DNA of 64,000 nucleotides from Periconia sp. R9002 (GCA_023627715.1 JAMAHW010000112.1:1-64000); one strand, 5' to 3'. Positions 44,453 through 57,490 are shown, numbered from the stretch's first letter. Translations and numbers: made by a program. Notes: generated by a model from the sequence alone, not told the origin.

Positions 44453-46005
44453 ATGGGATACGGTGGGTGCAGCGCAACGCGTCGCCACGTTGTAGTCAAG
44501 AATATAGACACTAACCCACCATGTAGGAGGCTTTCTCACGCTCGTCAACGGCTCGCCGAATGACTGGACGGTATCAAGTGCGCCGTCCTACCAGATGGAC
44601 CAGTGGAAATGGCCCACAGTCAAAGCCAACACGGCCGAAAGAGTCTATGTTGAATGGGGCACCAAGGGCAGTCAAAAGGACGATGCAGGAGAAGCCTACT
44701 ACAAGATTGGCGGTGGCGGAGAGTTTGCGGTCCGGGGCAAGAAACCCGACGACTTCGTGTTGACCATCACACTCGACAACCACGCTACCAAGCAAAGCCC
44801 CAAGGGTTCTAAGATCGATCTCGGATTCCGTCATGACAATGACGTTGACTGGATTATGAGCACGGATGAGGCGGGCGCGTGGTGGTCCAACAGCGGTGAC
44901 TTGACAGACTGGATGCATCAGAGCTTGGGATCGATCGGGAATAGGACGTTGAAGCAGATCTGCATGCCTGGTTCGCACGATGCGGGCATGTCCGAGTTTG
45001 ACCCCGGAACTGTCGGCGCTACTTTCCAGAACTCGCAGACCCAGGTGTTGAATATCTACGATCAGTTGGTTGCTGGGTCGCGTTACTTTGATCTTCGGCC
45101 CGTACTTTCCAATGGGGAATGGAAGGCTGGTCATTACTCAGAGGTTGGGGATAGTCAAGTCTGGTTGGGTGGTAACGGGCAGAAAATTTCGGATTTGGTG
45201 AAGCAAGTTAATGGTGAGTACAATTTGATAACGATGGGGATGAGGAACTTCAAAAATAAAGAAAAGGAAACACAACTAACTCATTCACCAAGACTTCACC
45301 GCCAAATACAAGGAGCTCGTCATCATCAACCTCTCCCACACCCTCGACACAGACAACAACTACAAAGACCTCACCCAAGACCAATGGAACAAGCTCTTCG
45401 ACCTCCTCAAAGGCATCAACAAACGCTACACCCTCAAATCCCCCGGAAAAACCGATCTCTCCGACAAAGTCCTCGACGACTTCATCGGCACCGACGCCAG
45501 CGTCATCATCATCTCGCAACTCAACTCAGGCATCCAACTCGGCGCCTACGCAGATCAAGGCTTCTACAACCAGGACAACCTCCCCTTCTACGACAGCTAC
45601 TCCAACTCCAACGACGCCACCAAGATGCGCGACGACCAGCTCAAAAAGCTAAAAGACGAACGCAACCTCGTCGCCGATGCCGGAAAGCGGAAAGACAAAT
45701 TCCACATCTTCTCCTGGACGCTGACGCAGCAAGCCGAGGATGTCTTGAACCCTGAGAAGGCGATCCTGAACTTGGCTACGGACGTTTACGATGGTCTTTT
45801 CGTCGAGGCGTTTAATGCGTTCACCCCTGAGTCGTTCCCCAATGTGCTGTACATCGATGCGGTTGGTGTGAGGGATAAGCCGATTACCTTCCCGTATGAT
45901 AAGGTTAAGTCGGTTGGGAAGAACTATGATATTAGGAGTTTGGCGATTGCGATTAATAATGCGAAGGCTGGGAGGAATGCGTATATTACGAAATCGAAGA
46001 AGTAG
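44453..46005 (+). CDS. PLC-like phosphodiesterase (PI-PLC X-domain fold)
   Basis: Exons 44453-44462, 44527-45213 and 45293-46005, 469 aa. The first exon is only ten bases (MGY plus one base). Introns 44463-44526 (GTGGGT...CTAAC...GTAG) and 45214-45292 (GTGAGT...CTAAC...CAAG) hold the phase. The N-terminal 110 residues look like a beta-sandwich (GGFLTLVNGS ... VLTITLDNH). The catalytic barrel starts at about 140: QICMPGSHDAGMS with His154 as the likely first catalytic histidine, then GSRYFDLRPVL and AGHYSE. The end (LPNVLYIDAVG-type SFPNVLYIDAVG) is typical of this fungal group. No signal peptide is visible. The substrate is uncertain; fungal relatives are annotated as phosphatidylinositol-specific PLC-like enzymes. 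Confidence 0.83.
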
Positions 46006-48936
46006 AGCTGTTGGGGAAGGGGATGGTGCGACGCTGGAGAGGGGTTCTTTTCGTTGTTCGATCGACGCTTTAGAAGGAAGAGCGCATGGTTGAAGAGGAT
46101 AGTTACCCCCCAACCTAGATTCAATGTTCATACTATATTATTTCAAATCCAAACTCATTCTTCAAAACACACTGCCTCCTGGATCTTCGATTTGGAACCT
46201 AATTGGGATTGGTTGTTGGATACGTCATGCTGGCTGTTCTTCGGTTTCTTTTGTTCTTTGCTTCTGGGTGAAACGCCTACGCCTGCTCTATGCATCGCTG
46301 CATTCACAGTTGCGGCGTCTATGCTGTCATGCTTGCACAGATGGGAAGAGGGCAGATCGAACGAGAGACGTCATTCCGCACACGCATCGGTCCAACTGAG
46401 TACACCGTTCCCGCCATTTAGAGATTTCAACAATCGCGGTGGTTTCGGACGATTGTGGTAATCGTTGCTATACCTCATACAATGGTGGATGGCAGCTAAC
46501 TCTCAGCCCATACAAAAGAAATTAGGGAACACTAATCCAGGCACCAGTTGTCTCCCTACTAAGCCTACTGTACTGCAGCTGCTACTCTGTCATATGTCGA
46601 AGCCACCATACAGCTTCTCTTGTAGAGTACAGTACTATCTTCTGGGCGCGTGCCCTGGCGGCTTGGCTCCTGCGACTCTCCAGCCAACCGTTTCCTATCA
46701 AAGAAGTCATCTTGCAAAGGTTACGGTGTGCTGGGAAACTCTTGCACATGCAGCGTCCATTGGGCATGACGGTCGGTATGCCATGCAGGGTAATCTGCAC
46801 CCCAAAGTAACCCTCACTGCATGTTTGCACCTGACGCAACACCAACGCTGCAATTTGGGTAGGGATGGGACGGTGGAGACAGCAGCAGTCCTGGATCGAA
46901 GCACTAACGCGGGTGCTTTTGCGTTGAGCGGGAGATAATCCTTGTGACCTTTCCTACCAGTAGCGTAGGCTTTATTAGCAGCAGAAGCCGAAAACGAACG
47001 CGACGCTTGTTAAAGTCGGGGTTTCATATACACATCCCCACATCGCATCCCTTCCGGTCAAGAGCACCGAGGTAAGCAGAAGCAACTCACTCGCAGATGC
47101 AAACAATCGATATATGCCCACCGAAATGGGAAGGGAAGATTGCAAGCTTTGAAACACCGCCAAGGGGTTTGATACTTGGATGGTCGCTATTCGTGGGTAG
47201 CGCCTGCGAGGTGATTGCTTTTTCAAAGCGGGAGGATTCCCCTGGGCCGCCCCCCTAGTCCAACATGCGCGGGGACACCTACCCACATTTAGAGGGCTAG
47301 AGTATTGTTTTTCCTATGCCTTCGACACCACCGTGGTCGAAAAAGTAGGGTTTTTGTTTTGTTCCACTTTTTCCCTGCTTCTCCTGCAGCTTTTTTCTTC
47401 ATGCGCCTCGTATTTGTAGCTGGCAAGATGAATGGGCACTGTATGTACTCGGCAATAGCTGGATGAAAGGAAGAATGGCAGGAGGTCAAAAGACGCATGA
47501 AGCTGTGAGACGTGGGGCGAAATGGAAGAATGACCAGAATATTGGTAGCATACGTGTAGAGTACCCTATCCACACGCGCATCCATGTTGCACAAGCAGGG
47601 ACTTGGTCTTTCATGGATTGATATTTTTGAAGGGCCAACGGGAAGAAGACATGCAGGGCGACATGCTCCAAGATTCGAGGGACGAAGGGATGATGATACT
47701 ATCAGCAATCTATGATGATGTTCACTTTGCAAGAACCGCCGCGGCGACTATGAGCAAAGTTCGGGATTAGCGGAAATATTATCTCAGATTTTCGCAAAAA
47801 TGAGCGTTCCATGAGGCGTTGGGGTGGCAGTGGTGTGTACTTAAGGTGTACGCGTAGACGGGTAGGGGACGGTTCAAGGCGGATGTTTCGGCGCCCGTTT
47901 GTTGACTCGGCTAAAGAGCTTTTATCATCTGCAGACGATTCATTGCCACGACGCCGGCTCATGCACTCCGCTTCCGTGGAAGACTGCAATTTCGTCCGAT
48001 CTATGTCAGTAGAAGATGTTTTTAGAAAATGAACGTGAATGTTCGAAGTCATGGGGACGTGCGTATGGCGCCGCGGCTTGCAGTTGATGAACAGCTGGGA
48101 AAGACCCGTCGTCGAATCCACCGTCGTTTTGAGTGATGGATGGCTTCCCTCGGCATCATATCCACATATTTTCGTATTTCCATTTCACTAAATGCTGTAG
48201 GAAGATTGCACGCAGTAGACGGGCTCGGCGTGGATTTTTTGTTCTTCACCAAAAGCCGACATAGAGACTATCGCTTTGCTAGGCATTCATTCCTCATCCG
48301 ATCTTAACACGGCGGCCGTTATTATCACAACGTGGGGCATCCGATTCAGAAACAGCAAACTATTGATATCTTTAACAATCATGCGAGCCTGCCCATGTCG
48401 TTGCATGCATCATGCCTTTTTACAACCAATCCTGCGCCCGGTCATCCGTAGCGAACCCAGCAAGTTCGAGTGGCAAGATGCCGCAATCATCAATGCGGCA
48501 AGGCGCAACTAAAACTGCGACCAAACGAGGTACCAAGAGCCCAGACATCGCTGGGCCCTAACCAAAGTACAGCTGATGCGCCGTCTTGCTGGGCTATTGC
48601 ACGAGTCACGATTCGTGCCTTTGTCGCATCGCAGCCAGGGTAGCTAGTTCAGGGCGACATATCCTCGAGTGGTTGCATATAAACAAATGCTCCTGTTCCC
48701 CTGATGCTATTTCCCCCTCTTTACCTTTCCTTCCCATATTTAATTTTGACAATCCACCTTTGTGGTGTCACTTCCTCCCGAATCTCAGGAAAAAGGTCTA
48801 TTCCAGTGTGAACTTCGTTCAGAAATTCTCGCCAGTCACTCGCTCGACTTTTCAGATCACTCAAACCAGGAAAATTTCCTATCTATAATATTCTAATTAC
48901 TCTCCAATACCGACATCAATACCATATTCAGTCACT
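46006..48936. other. Long intergenic region, no supported gene
   Basis: In 2.9 kb I see only ORFs without family features. The best candidate is a minus-strand ORF at 47702-48121 (139 codons, Arg/Ser-rich), but no splice pattern or domain supports it. The last 250 bases before 48937 are pyrimidine-rich and probably form the promoter and leader of the chitin deacetylase gene. Confidence 0.45.
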
Positions 48937-51136
48937 ATGCGTTTCTCAACTGCTCTCGCTTCTGCTGCGGCAGTCGCCCCCTTCGTCACTGCCCATGGAG
49001 AGGCTCCCATGCCCCAGATTGTTGGCCTCAACTTGAAGGATTTGAAGACCCGCGATATGCTCAGCACCTTGAGGGCCCGCGCCGCTGAAGTTGCCTCGCA
49101 AGGAATCCAGGAAGCCCAGGCTGCTGCCGAAAAGCGTACCAAGAACATCAAGAGGCAGGGCGGCACAAACGGACAGTGTGGAGGCTCAAATGGCAAATGC
49201 GCTGAGGGATACTGCTGCAGTGCTTCAGGTTGGTGTGGCCAAGGCAACGTAAGTTGATTCTGCTCTAATTGGACCGAAAAATTACATCATTCTGACTGAT
49301 TTCAGGACTACTGCTACGCCCCTGGATGTCAGTACGCTTTCGGCCCTGCCTGCCCTGACAATGTCACCCCCGCTGGAGCCGACACTTCTTCCATTCCCCG
49401 TACCAAGGTCGGATCCGTCCCATACGGTGGTGCTGGTATCTACCAGTGCACAACTCCGGGCACTGTAGCTCTTACCTACGACGACGGCCCACAGAAGGAT
49501 TACACCGACCACGTTCTAGACGTCTTCAAGTCCTACAACGCCAAAGCCACCTTCTTCATCACCGGAAACAACATCAACAAGGGTGAAATTGACACCACTC
49601 CCGAGTTCACGGCCACTATCAAGCGTGCTCACGCTGAGGGCCACCAAATCGCTTCTCACACCTGGACCCACCAGGACCTCAGTGCTATCTCAGAAACCGA
49701 CCGCAAGGCTCAAATGATCAAAAACGAGATGGCCCTGCGCAACATCTTAAACTTCATTCCCACGTACATGCGCCCACCTTATTCCAGCTGCACGGCTGAA
49801 TCTGGATGTGAAAAGACATTGGAGGATCTCGGGTACCACGTGACTTACTTCAACGTTGACACGGACGACTACAACCAAGACGCGGCCGAGAAGATCCAGA
49901 ACGCGAAGAACAACTTCAAGGGAAACATCACCGCGGGAGGTGCTACTCCGGCCAACGCCGAGTGGTTGTCCATTGCCCACGACATCCACTACCAGACCGC
50001 CTATAACTTGACCGACTTCATGCTGTCTACCCTTACCGGCCTTGGCTACAAAGCTGTCACCGTTGGCGAGTGCCTCGGCGACCCCGTCGAGAACTGGTAC
50101 CGCAACGGTGACGGCAGCTCTCCTGTAAGTGGACGTTCTCTTTATTAACAAAGATCCAAACTGGAGCGGAAGTTCTTCCAAGAACTGATACACACGCAAC
50201 GCCCGGATCTCTGTGTAAGTATAACACTAGTGGCCGAACGAAGATCTAACGCGGTCTTAGAACCCTCCTCCTTCGTCTGGAAAGCCCGTCTCCACTGATG
50301 CCACATGCGGTGGTACCAACGGCTTCACCTGCCAGGGCAGCACCTTCGGCAACTGCTGTTCTGCTGCCGGCTGGTGTGGAAGCACGGATGCCTACTGCGG
50401 AAGCGGATGCCAGTCCACCTTCGGCACTTGCGGCTCTAGCACCACGCCTCCTCCCAGCCAGCCCACTGGCGGCGCCCCCGTTTCCAACGACGGTACCTGC
50501 GCTGGGTCCAAGGGCCAGACCTGCAATGGCTCTTCTTTTGGTAAGTTGATCGGTCTCATCAACAAGTGGCTTCCTTTCCAGATCGGTGGACGTCCCTGAT
50601 TCATTCACGAGACCCCGGTTCGCCCCGAAAAAAGCACATAGATAGTTTCGCGGTTTGGTTTCTTGTTTATTTTTTTTCTTTCTTTTCTATACACCGTTTC
50701 TTCGCATCAGGCTCGAAGACTCTCTCTGTAACATGTCATGAATCGTCTTTTTTTTCATCATTTTAAAAAACACCTTTCTTTGTAACGTGATAACGAGAAA
50801 CACCATCTCATCACTCCTATACATCACGACATCATAACTGGAAAACTTTCTAAACATCATTGTCACACTTAAACTCCTTTCCCCCCACTCTCTCCCTAAG
50901 ACTTTACCCTCTAAGAATAGGGTTCCCACTCTGTACACTAAAACACCCCTGGGGCTAGAAGCACCAAACAACAACCACACACACCCGATTCTAGCTCTTC
51001 ATCGAGTCATACATCTCCTATCTGAACCAATCACTAACGAAACCTAGGCAACTGCTGCTCTCAATACGGCTGGTGCGGAAGCACCGTCGACCACTGCAAG
51101 ACGGGCTGCAACCCTGCGTTTGGCACTTGCCAGTAG
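48937..51136 (+). CDS. Chitin deacetylase with three CBM18 chitin-binding modules
   Basis: Exons 48937-49248, 49306-50124, 50261-50540 and 51048-51136, 499 aa. Introns are 57, 136 and 507 nt; the last ends CACTAAC...CTAG. A signal peptide (MRFSTALASAAAVAPFVTA) is followed by a propeptide-like segment, then CBM18 module 1 (CCSASGWCGQGN-DYC, split by intron 1). The NodB domain has TYDDGP at about 161-166, metal His pair in HTWTHQD, RPPYSSC and HDIH. Two more CBM18 modules lie at the C-terminus (CCSAAGWCGS; CCSQYGWCGS). Such enzymes convert wall chitin to chitosan and are secreted. The third module is interrupted by the 507-nt intron, and reading into that intron ends after about 17 codons, so a form with a broken third module is possible. 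Confidence 0.9.
50541..51047 (+). other. Unusually long intron in the chitin deacetylase gene
   Basis: GTAAGT donor, CACTAAC branch and CTAG acceptor, 507 nt against 45-136 for every other intron in this window. It is T/C-rich and splits CBM18 module 3. Confidence 0.75.
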
Positions 51137-52821
51137 TGCGCGTCAAACGACCCACGAATCGAATTGCGGTAACGAATCGTCCCAACGGCCTGATACACCT
51201 TTTTTTGTAAATATAAATGGGATAAGACGAACGGGGGTTTCGGGTTGATAATGTGTGGGGGATGTGCGTATGGATACCGCACGGCGAATGGATGGGGATG
51301 ATGATCGACGATGATGGTGGTGGAGGAAATAAAAATACGGAAATATGGAAAAATTAATACGATGATGAGCGCGGTACGGTGTATTTTGTGTATGGAAGTG
51401 TGGATGTGCGCCTTACTGTGGATGGAGATATACTATCCACGTCTCTCTTTTACTTTTCCGTTTCCTCATCAAACAGGATCAATCAATACACTCAAAACCT
51501 ACCTATCCCTCAATTCCGTGCAGATCGTTTCCCCATCACGAACCTCTGCCCATCCATCCATCCATCCATCACATCCACCATTGTTTTGAAATCCGATTCA
51601 TGAATCGTCGTCCGTCACATATAAACGAAAAGCTATTTGTAAAAGCACTGACTCCCGAGCGATCGACCACCTTAGCCCGCGCACTAACGACACCACCCGA
51701 TACCGCATCCAGACATCAACCTTCCAGACTACCGTTTCGGGAGTGGGATGCTTCTCTTTTCGAGTCGTGCGCGCGTACGGTTTTGGTTAGGAGGGTGATT
51801 TTGGGGGGGTGGAGATGGGTGCGCCTTATTCAAGGGCAGTTTTGGGGTGTAGGGTTTTGTGGTTTGTAGGGAGAATTCGTGCCCTCTAAGGGGAATTCGT
51901 GCCCTCTAAGACGATTCCGTGCCCGCTATCGTGAGATCATTGTTTCGGGGTCGAGAATCTTGCCCCCGTTCTTCGGTTTTTGTGCCCGCTAGTTTTAGGG
52001 TGAGGGTTTTGAGGTGGTGGGGGGCTTCGATGACGTTGAGTGTGAAGCTTTTGATGCTGGATTTGTCATGTTGTGGATGGGTTGTTGGGGTGTTTGATGG
52101 TTTGTGAGGGGATTTGGGGGATGTGATGTCTTTGATGTATTGAAGTTCCGAGGGTCTGGTTCGTTGGGGTCTTGCGATTGGGTGTTTGTTGGGTGCATGT
52201 TGACACTGTTTATTTGGAAGGTAATTCGGTTCTGGGTGCGCAGTTACTAGGATAGCTTGGATGCAGCATTAGGAGTGATGGTACTGAGGTATGAGGACAA
52301 AAGGATTGACAACTCAATACCACGAGATTGAGGGCGAGAAGATACTTACATATAATTTCTATTCTCAATCATGGTATATCTAATTCGCATCGGAAATCAA
52401 TCAAATGAATGCTTTACACGTAGATCGATTGGTAGCATTGATGTAATTTGCCAATTCTTCTTTTCAGGGTATTACATTCACTGAACCGCCTGGAACTTAT
52501 ATTCTGCATACCTACATATGTAGTTATGTAGGCTTAGACATCAGAAGTTGATTATCATCGGAGAAATTACGTGATTTGGCACAATGAATACGGATTTTAT
52601 TAGATTTCATATTCTCTCTATTTCCTGTTTTTCAGTGTTTCCTTTGAGTGTGTTACGTCTATCAGCAGTGTTGTCGTGCAAATGAATGATTTGTCAATAT
52701 CTTTTATTTTGCTAATTACTTCCACTAAGCCGGTTCTCTATTCACTCCTTCGACCAAGCACAATCATTTTCAATCTTGGAGAGCAATGCCCAATTCCTGC
52801 AACAAAGACTCTACGACCTTC
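51137..52821. other. Intergenic with short direct repeats, no gene
   Basis: The region includes a 20-bp direct repeat at 51873-51929 and a G/T-rich stretch at 51990-52200. No ORF carries a recognisable domain. Confidence 0.45.
51873..51929. repeat. 20-bp direct repeat, two copies plus a decayed third
   Basis: GAATTCGTGCCCTCTAAG occurs at 51873 and 51893. A degenerate copy (GATTCCGTGCCCGCTAT) starts at 51913. Confidence 0.8.
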
Positions 52822-54676
52822 TCAAACTTCCACGATCCTCTCACCACCAACCTTTTTGAGCCCCTGATAAAACTTCCTCTCTCGAAACACCTTGATATCG
52901 TCCTCCGCATTTGTCTTCCCCCCCTTTCTCGCTTTGAGCGCCAACCTCCTCACCCTCATAACATCATACTCCGTATTCCTTGTCAACCACCAAGTCCACA
53001 AATTGCTAACCCATCCGGCCATCAGGAAACTCGCCGCAATCGCAAACGAATTCCGATACCCGTCATGTGCCCATTTTGACTGGAAAAGCTGTGGGCCTAC
53101 CACACCCCCGAGCTGCGCGATCCCCGACTGCAAGCCCAACGTGAACGCCGTTCCCGTACTCCCCACCAACGTAGCGCTACGCCAGGCCCAGAACGCTGGA
53201 AAATAGGATTGGTAGAAGAGCGTGCCGAGTACGCATGCGATGTAGATGCCGACTCGGGAGTGGATGGTGAAGAAGAGCACAAAGCATATTACCATTCCAG
53301 ACATGATGAACATGATGTAGGCGGGCCGAACTATCCAGGCTTTACCCATGAACCAGGCGGAGAATATGAGCCCCGCGACCGTAGCGGCGCAGGGAGGTAG
53401 GAGAAGCAGCTGGTTTCTGGGGAGGCCGACGAAACCTAGATTGGTGATAATGGTGGGAAGGTACCATGTGAGTGCGTATCCACTAGCAAGATCATCGTAT
53501 TAGCAAGTTGCAGCGCTCAAACTCGCAGTAATTTTACGCATATGATAAAGAGCTTACCCAAGATTTACGAGCGTTTGGCTGAGCATGAAACTCCAAATCA
53601 GCCACTCGGACAATACATTTTTGATCTCCTTTGTCGAGTAATCCGGATCACTCGTCAACGGTGCGTTCTCTGGCAACCGGGTCTCAATAAACTCTTGTTC
53701 TCGCTTTGTGAACCATCTATCACTCCTCGGGCTCTTCGGATAATCTGGTAAATAATACCACACAAGACCGGAGAACAAAATCGTGGCGGTGCCCTCGAGA
53801 AGGTATACCCATCTCCAAGCGGAAAGGCCCCCGATGCCATCCATGTAGGATAAGCCGTAGCAGATGAGTGCGCTCACTACGCCGGCCACGTTGCTGAAGC
53901 AGAAATAGTATGTTACTATGCGCCCCATTTCGTCGGTGCGATACCAGGATGAGTATTGCGCCATGATGCCCGGGAACATTCCAGCTTCGAACATGCTATT
54001 TGGGAGCACTCTTAGTTTACTATTTCTAGCGTATGTAGAAAGGAGGTGAACGAACCCTAAGAGGAATCGCATCGCGTACATGTCGTGCCGGTTTTGGGCT
54101 GCAGCGTGACATGCCGTGATGATGCCCCACGTGAGGAAAATGCGGGCTTGCCAGTTGTGTGGAGACATGCGCTTCAGCAGGAGGTTACTTGGGGCTTCGA
54201 ATATTATATATGCAATCTGCGTCAATGCATTAGCATGCATTGTACACGTTTGACAAGCTAGTGTGGATTACACCGTATATCGAAGCAACCCAATTATATT
54301 GATTGGACGTCATGTGAAGTTCTTTTAATATGTTCGATGGTTGTCCTACTTGCAAGACTTTGACAATCGAAGCATTGTTGACATCAATCTATTTGATGTA
54401 AGTATAAACACGCCCGTCGAAGGGAATAACACTGACCTGCTTGATCAGATACATGATACCCGTGAGCAATATAAAGCATTTGTCGACTTTACGCATAATC
54501 TTCTTTTCCTCCTCTGCCGTGAACGTAGATAAAAATGCAGCTTTAGCTTCAGGGTCATCACGGAGGTTATCAACATCTGCCCGTGAAACAACAGCCGTGG
54601 CTTGTTTTCGTGACTCTGCTGCTACATTGTGATCGATGGTAGGGTAAAAGATCTCGCTATCACGAGATGAAGTCAT
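52822..54676 (-). CDS. Dal5/ACS-family MFS permease (anion:cation symporter)
   Basis: Exons 54676-54437, 54388-54272, 54216-54056, 53995-53558 and 53482-52822, 538 aa. Introns of 48, 55, 60 and 75 nt have donors GTCAGT, GTAATC, GTTCGT and GTAAGC. The protein has a long cytosolic N-terminus ending in EEEKKIMRKVDKCFI. Then come YLIKQIDVNNASIVKVLQV, SNQYNWVASIYGIAYIIFEA, PSNLLLKR, the RFLLGMFEAGMFPG motif, WRWVYLLEG and P-x-YPKSPRSDRWFT. These mark the Dal5/Tna1 group, which imports allantoate, nicotinate, vitamins or other organic anions. The substrate here cannot be read from sequence. It lies inside the gap between the two halves of the quinate cluster; an aromatic acid substrate is possible but untested. 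Confidence 0.88.
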
Positions 54677-55895
54677 AGTAGCTTTGAATGCGAATATGTC
54701 TGGAAAACAAGAAGGGTCGAAGGGTCACTATATATCCTTAGTGGCGAGAACCCCTAGAATTCGATGGCAAAATAATTATGCGGTCGTAAAGTGTAGTTAT
54801 GTACCACTTGCAACTACGAGGATTGACATCCGGGATTGTTTATGGCGTTTGTGGTAGCTGGAATGGTATCATATGTATATCCCAGCAGGGCTAGATCGGG
54901 AGGTGAACATGGTAAATAGAGAACGGTTTTTTGGACGTCGTGCAAACTGTCCTAGCCTTGTGTTTATAGCTCTGTGTGCAAAAAACGTCTAGGATAAAGT
55001 TGGGGAAGTATGCTGTACAACTTTGTGCTTATCTCTCATAGCCAATTGGCCAATAATGAGGTTGGACAGATGGCGCAATATTGATATGCATAACGACATC
55101 GCGCACGTTAGACCAAGACTCATACTGGGGTTTGCCAAGATATATAACGTCGAACTGTGGGTTCTCTTTGTCTTTCCGAAGATTTTGCGTAGTGAGGTGC
55201 TGTTGTGCAGACTTGGAGAGATCACTGATATCATATTTAGGTGGCACAGCCATGACATGGACCTCAAGGAAATCTCTAGCAAGTCAACTTTCAATATATG
55301 CAATCTGATTCCCATGGAATCCAATAAATGCAAAGTTATTATTCAAACAGTTTTTTGAATATATCTCATTGACGGGAGCACTTCAGACGATCGATGCTGA
55401 AGCTGAGGACGCGAGAACAATGACCTAAACTCGAGTGGTTTATGCAACTGTTTGATTGAATTTGGCTATCTAAGTGCGAAAATTAGAGCACCGAGTATTC
55501 TAAATTGCAGAAAATATACTTAAAATATATGTTCCTACAGTACGTGCACAGCTCGAGGTTTTGATATGGAGGGTAGGAGGTCAGAAGGTGGGGGGGGCAT
55601 GCGGGGAAGAAAAATGATACTAACTAATATCTAGATGTGACCGGCTAGAAATTGTCTCTAATTTAGTATAAGATAAGTATGGAATTACAAGATTTGATGA
55701 TGGAAGTTTCCAAGCTATGGATGTTTGGCCTGGTGTGCAACTCCGGAGGAGATTGGGGAAAGAGAGCTCGGAGAAATGGAAATGCCGAGCGCCGAAGATC
55801 GTCATCCATTTCTACTAACGATTTGCTACTCTTTCATTCTTAACTTCTTCGTCGGCAATCCCCGCGATACAGCACAACCTCAAGTATCGTCCAAG
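54677..55895. other. Divergent intergenic region, no gene seen
   Basis: It is the shared 5' region of the permease and the membrane-protein gene, AT-rich at 55500-55700. The small ORFs at 54989-55358 overlap antisense and lack support. Confidence 0.45.
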
Positions 55896-56951
55896 ATGGG
55901 AAGCAAGAAGGTCAAAGCCTTGAAAAAGGCCGAAAAGCCTTCCCTACCGCCCATCCCCGATCCCTTCGAGCCTGCGCCGTCCTCCCTCGCCCCCCTCCTT
56001 GATACGTTCGATATCGACACGGTCTACATCACACACATCGACAAACATCCCGCCGCATTCAAGAAGTCAATATTTTACGTTCCTGTTGGACTGAATCTTT
56101 TCATCGCAGCTCTGTTGTTATTACGGGCATACTACGCGGCTCCGTTATACTGGAAGCTATTGATGTCAATATTGAACAATCCAAATGAGACCACTTTGTA
56201 CTGGAGCTCATCGCCAAAAGCAACCATTGTGAAAGCAATTATATGGCGCATGTGCATGTTCATGTTCGACTTCATGTTATTCCGCTTCGTCGGACCGTGG
56301 CCGCTGTCCTTCTTTCTCGAAATGCCTGGAAATCCTGTATTATGGCGTTTCCGTGTGGGATTTCGAGACGAAGAGGTATACGTACGAGAGAGCAGAGGCT
56401 GGGGTGCTGAAGACTTGCTTGGCGAAGCTGAAGGTTCAACTGGCAAGGCTGGTGGCGAGAGCCCCTTCTTCAAGACACGTATTCTGCCCGCAGTCGACAT
56501 ACATAGACTAAGGGCGAAGTCGGGCTATATGCTGATGGACAAAGATTTTGATCTAGACTTTGGGGCTATGATCACGGCTACTCGCCTGCTAGACAAGAAA
56601 GAGGTTACGCTGGACCAGCTCAACACGAGCGTTTTCGTGTGGGTTGGCAACGAGGAGGGCGGTCAATGGGCTGTCTGGAACTGTGGAATATTGGATGACG
56701 GTGCTGAAACTGAGGCGAGGAAGAAGATTGTCATGTTCAAAGACGAGTTAACGAGGATGGGCAAAGAGAGTCTCTTTTTCAAGTGGATCGAGTTGGTTCA
56801 GTTCGAGAGCTCTGCGCCCGGGGGTTTCACGCAAGAGAGACAAGCCACAACAGCAGAAAAAACGAGGAAGCTGTTTGAAGCTGAGGGAATTGACTTTGAC
56901 AAATTCAGCGCAAATATTGGTGGCTTCGATGGTATGCCAGGAATGCAATAA
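55896..56951 (+). CDS. Conserved fungal membrane protein, unknown function
   Basis: A single exon of 351 aa from the ATG of MGSKKVKALKKAEK; the ORF is open further upstream but that part looks like leader. A basic start is followed by DTFDIDTVYITHIDKHPAAF, then a membrane segment (SIFYVPVGLNLFIAALLLLR). A second hydrophobic region follows (IIWRMCMFMFDFMLFRFVG). The C-terminal 200 residues are soluble and end in GGFDGMPGMQ. The sequence reads like a well-conserved single-copy fungal protein, but I do not recognise a named family. Its 3' end is only 77 bp from the convergent qutE stop. Confidence 0.65.
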   Translation: MGSKKVKALKKAEKPSLPPIPDPFEPAPSSLAPLLDTFDIDTVYITHIDKHPAAFKKSIFYVPVGLNLFIAALLLLRAYYAAPLYWKLLMSILNNPNETTLYWSSSPKATIVKAIIWRMCMFMFDFMLFRFVGPWPLSFFLEMPGNPVLWRFRVGFRDEEVYVRESRGWGAEDLLGEAEGSTGKAGGESPFFKTRILPAVDIHRLRAKSGYMLMDKDFDLDFGAMITATRLLDKKEVTLDQLNTSVFVWVGNEEGGQWAVWNCGILDDGAETEARKKIVMFKDELTRMGKESLFFKWIELVQFESSAPGGFTQERQATTAEKTRKLFEAEGIDFDKFSANIGGFDGMPGMQ

Positions 56952-57028
56952 AGCTGGCTATCGTTTCGACCCTGCAAGACTGGTTCTGAGAGCCAAAGAC
57001 CCAACATCTGGATCCAGTGCCCCTATCT

Positions 57029-57490
57029 TCACAAATTCGCCTTGTCTTTCGGCTTGATATACCTGGCTGCATACTCAATGGCCGCTTCATAACCATACAC
57101 ACCCAAACCGCATATGACTGCCTCCGCCTTGTCGCTCAAGTAACTGTGATGTCGAAACGCCTCTCTTTTGTGGATATTGCTTATGTGCACCTCCACGAAC
57201 GGTAAATCGCATCCAAGAAGTGCATCTCGCAAAGCAACACTTGTGTGAGTCAAGGCTCCTGGGTTGATGATGACAACATCCACCTTGCCCCGCGCCTCGT
57301 GTATCCGGTCGACTAGGACGCCCTCGTGGTTTGATTGGATTGATTCAAATCGTATTGAACGTCCCGAGCATTGCTTTTGTGCAGCTTCGACGACCTGCGG
57401 GAGTGTTGTGCTGCCGTATATGCCGGGCTCGCGGGTGCCGAGGAGATTGAGATTAGGGCCGTTAATGAGTAAAACAGACTCAACCATCAT
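57029..57490 (-). CDS. qutE: Catabolic 3-dehydroquinase, type II
   Basis: A single-exon ORF of 153 aa, the usual size for the small dodecameric type II enzyme (QutE/QA-2). It dehydrates 3-dehydroquinate to 3-dehydroshikimate in quinate breakdown. The signature [17 protein letters not shown] is at about 10-26, with catalytic Tyr25. [17 protein letters not shown] and [20 protein letters not shown] form the rest of the active site. Two adjacent Met codons open the ORF; either may be used. It diverges from qutG across a 390-bp region. Confidence 0.95.
   Translation of the reverse strand: MMVESVLLINGPNLNLLGTREPGIYGSTTLPQVVEAAQKQCSGRSIRFESIQSNHEGVLVDRIHEARGKVDVVIINPGALTHTSVALRDALLGCDLPFVEVHISNIHKREAFRHHSYLSDKAEAVICGLGVYGYEAAIEYAARYIKPKDKANL

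Noticed and set aside
47702..48121. 139-codon minus-strand ORF in the long intergenic region
   Set aside because: Arg/Ser-rich composition, no clean splice to neighbouring ORFs and no family features. Left as unsupported.
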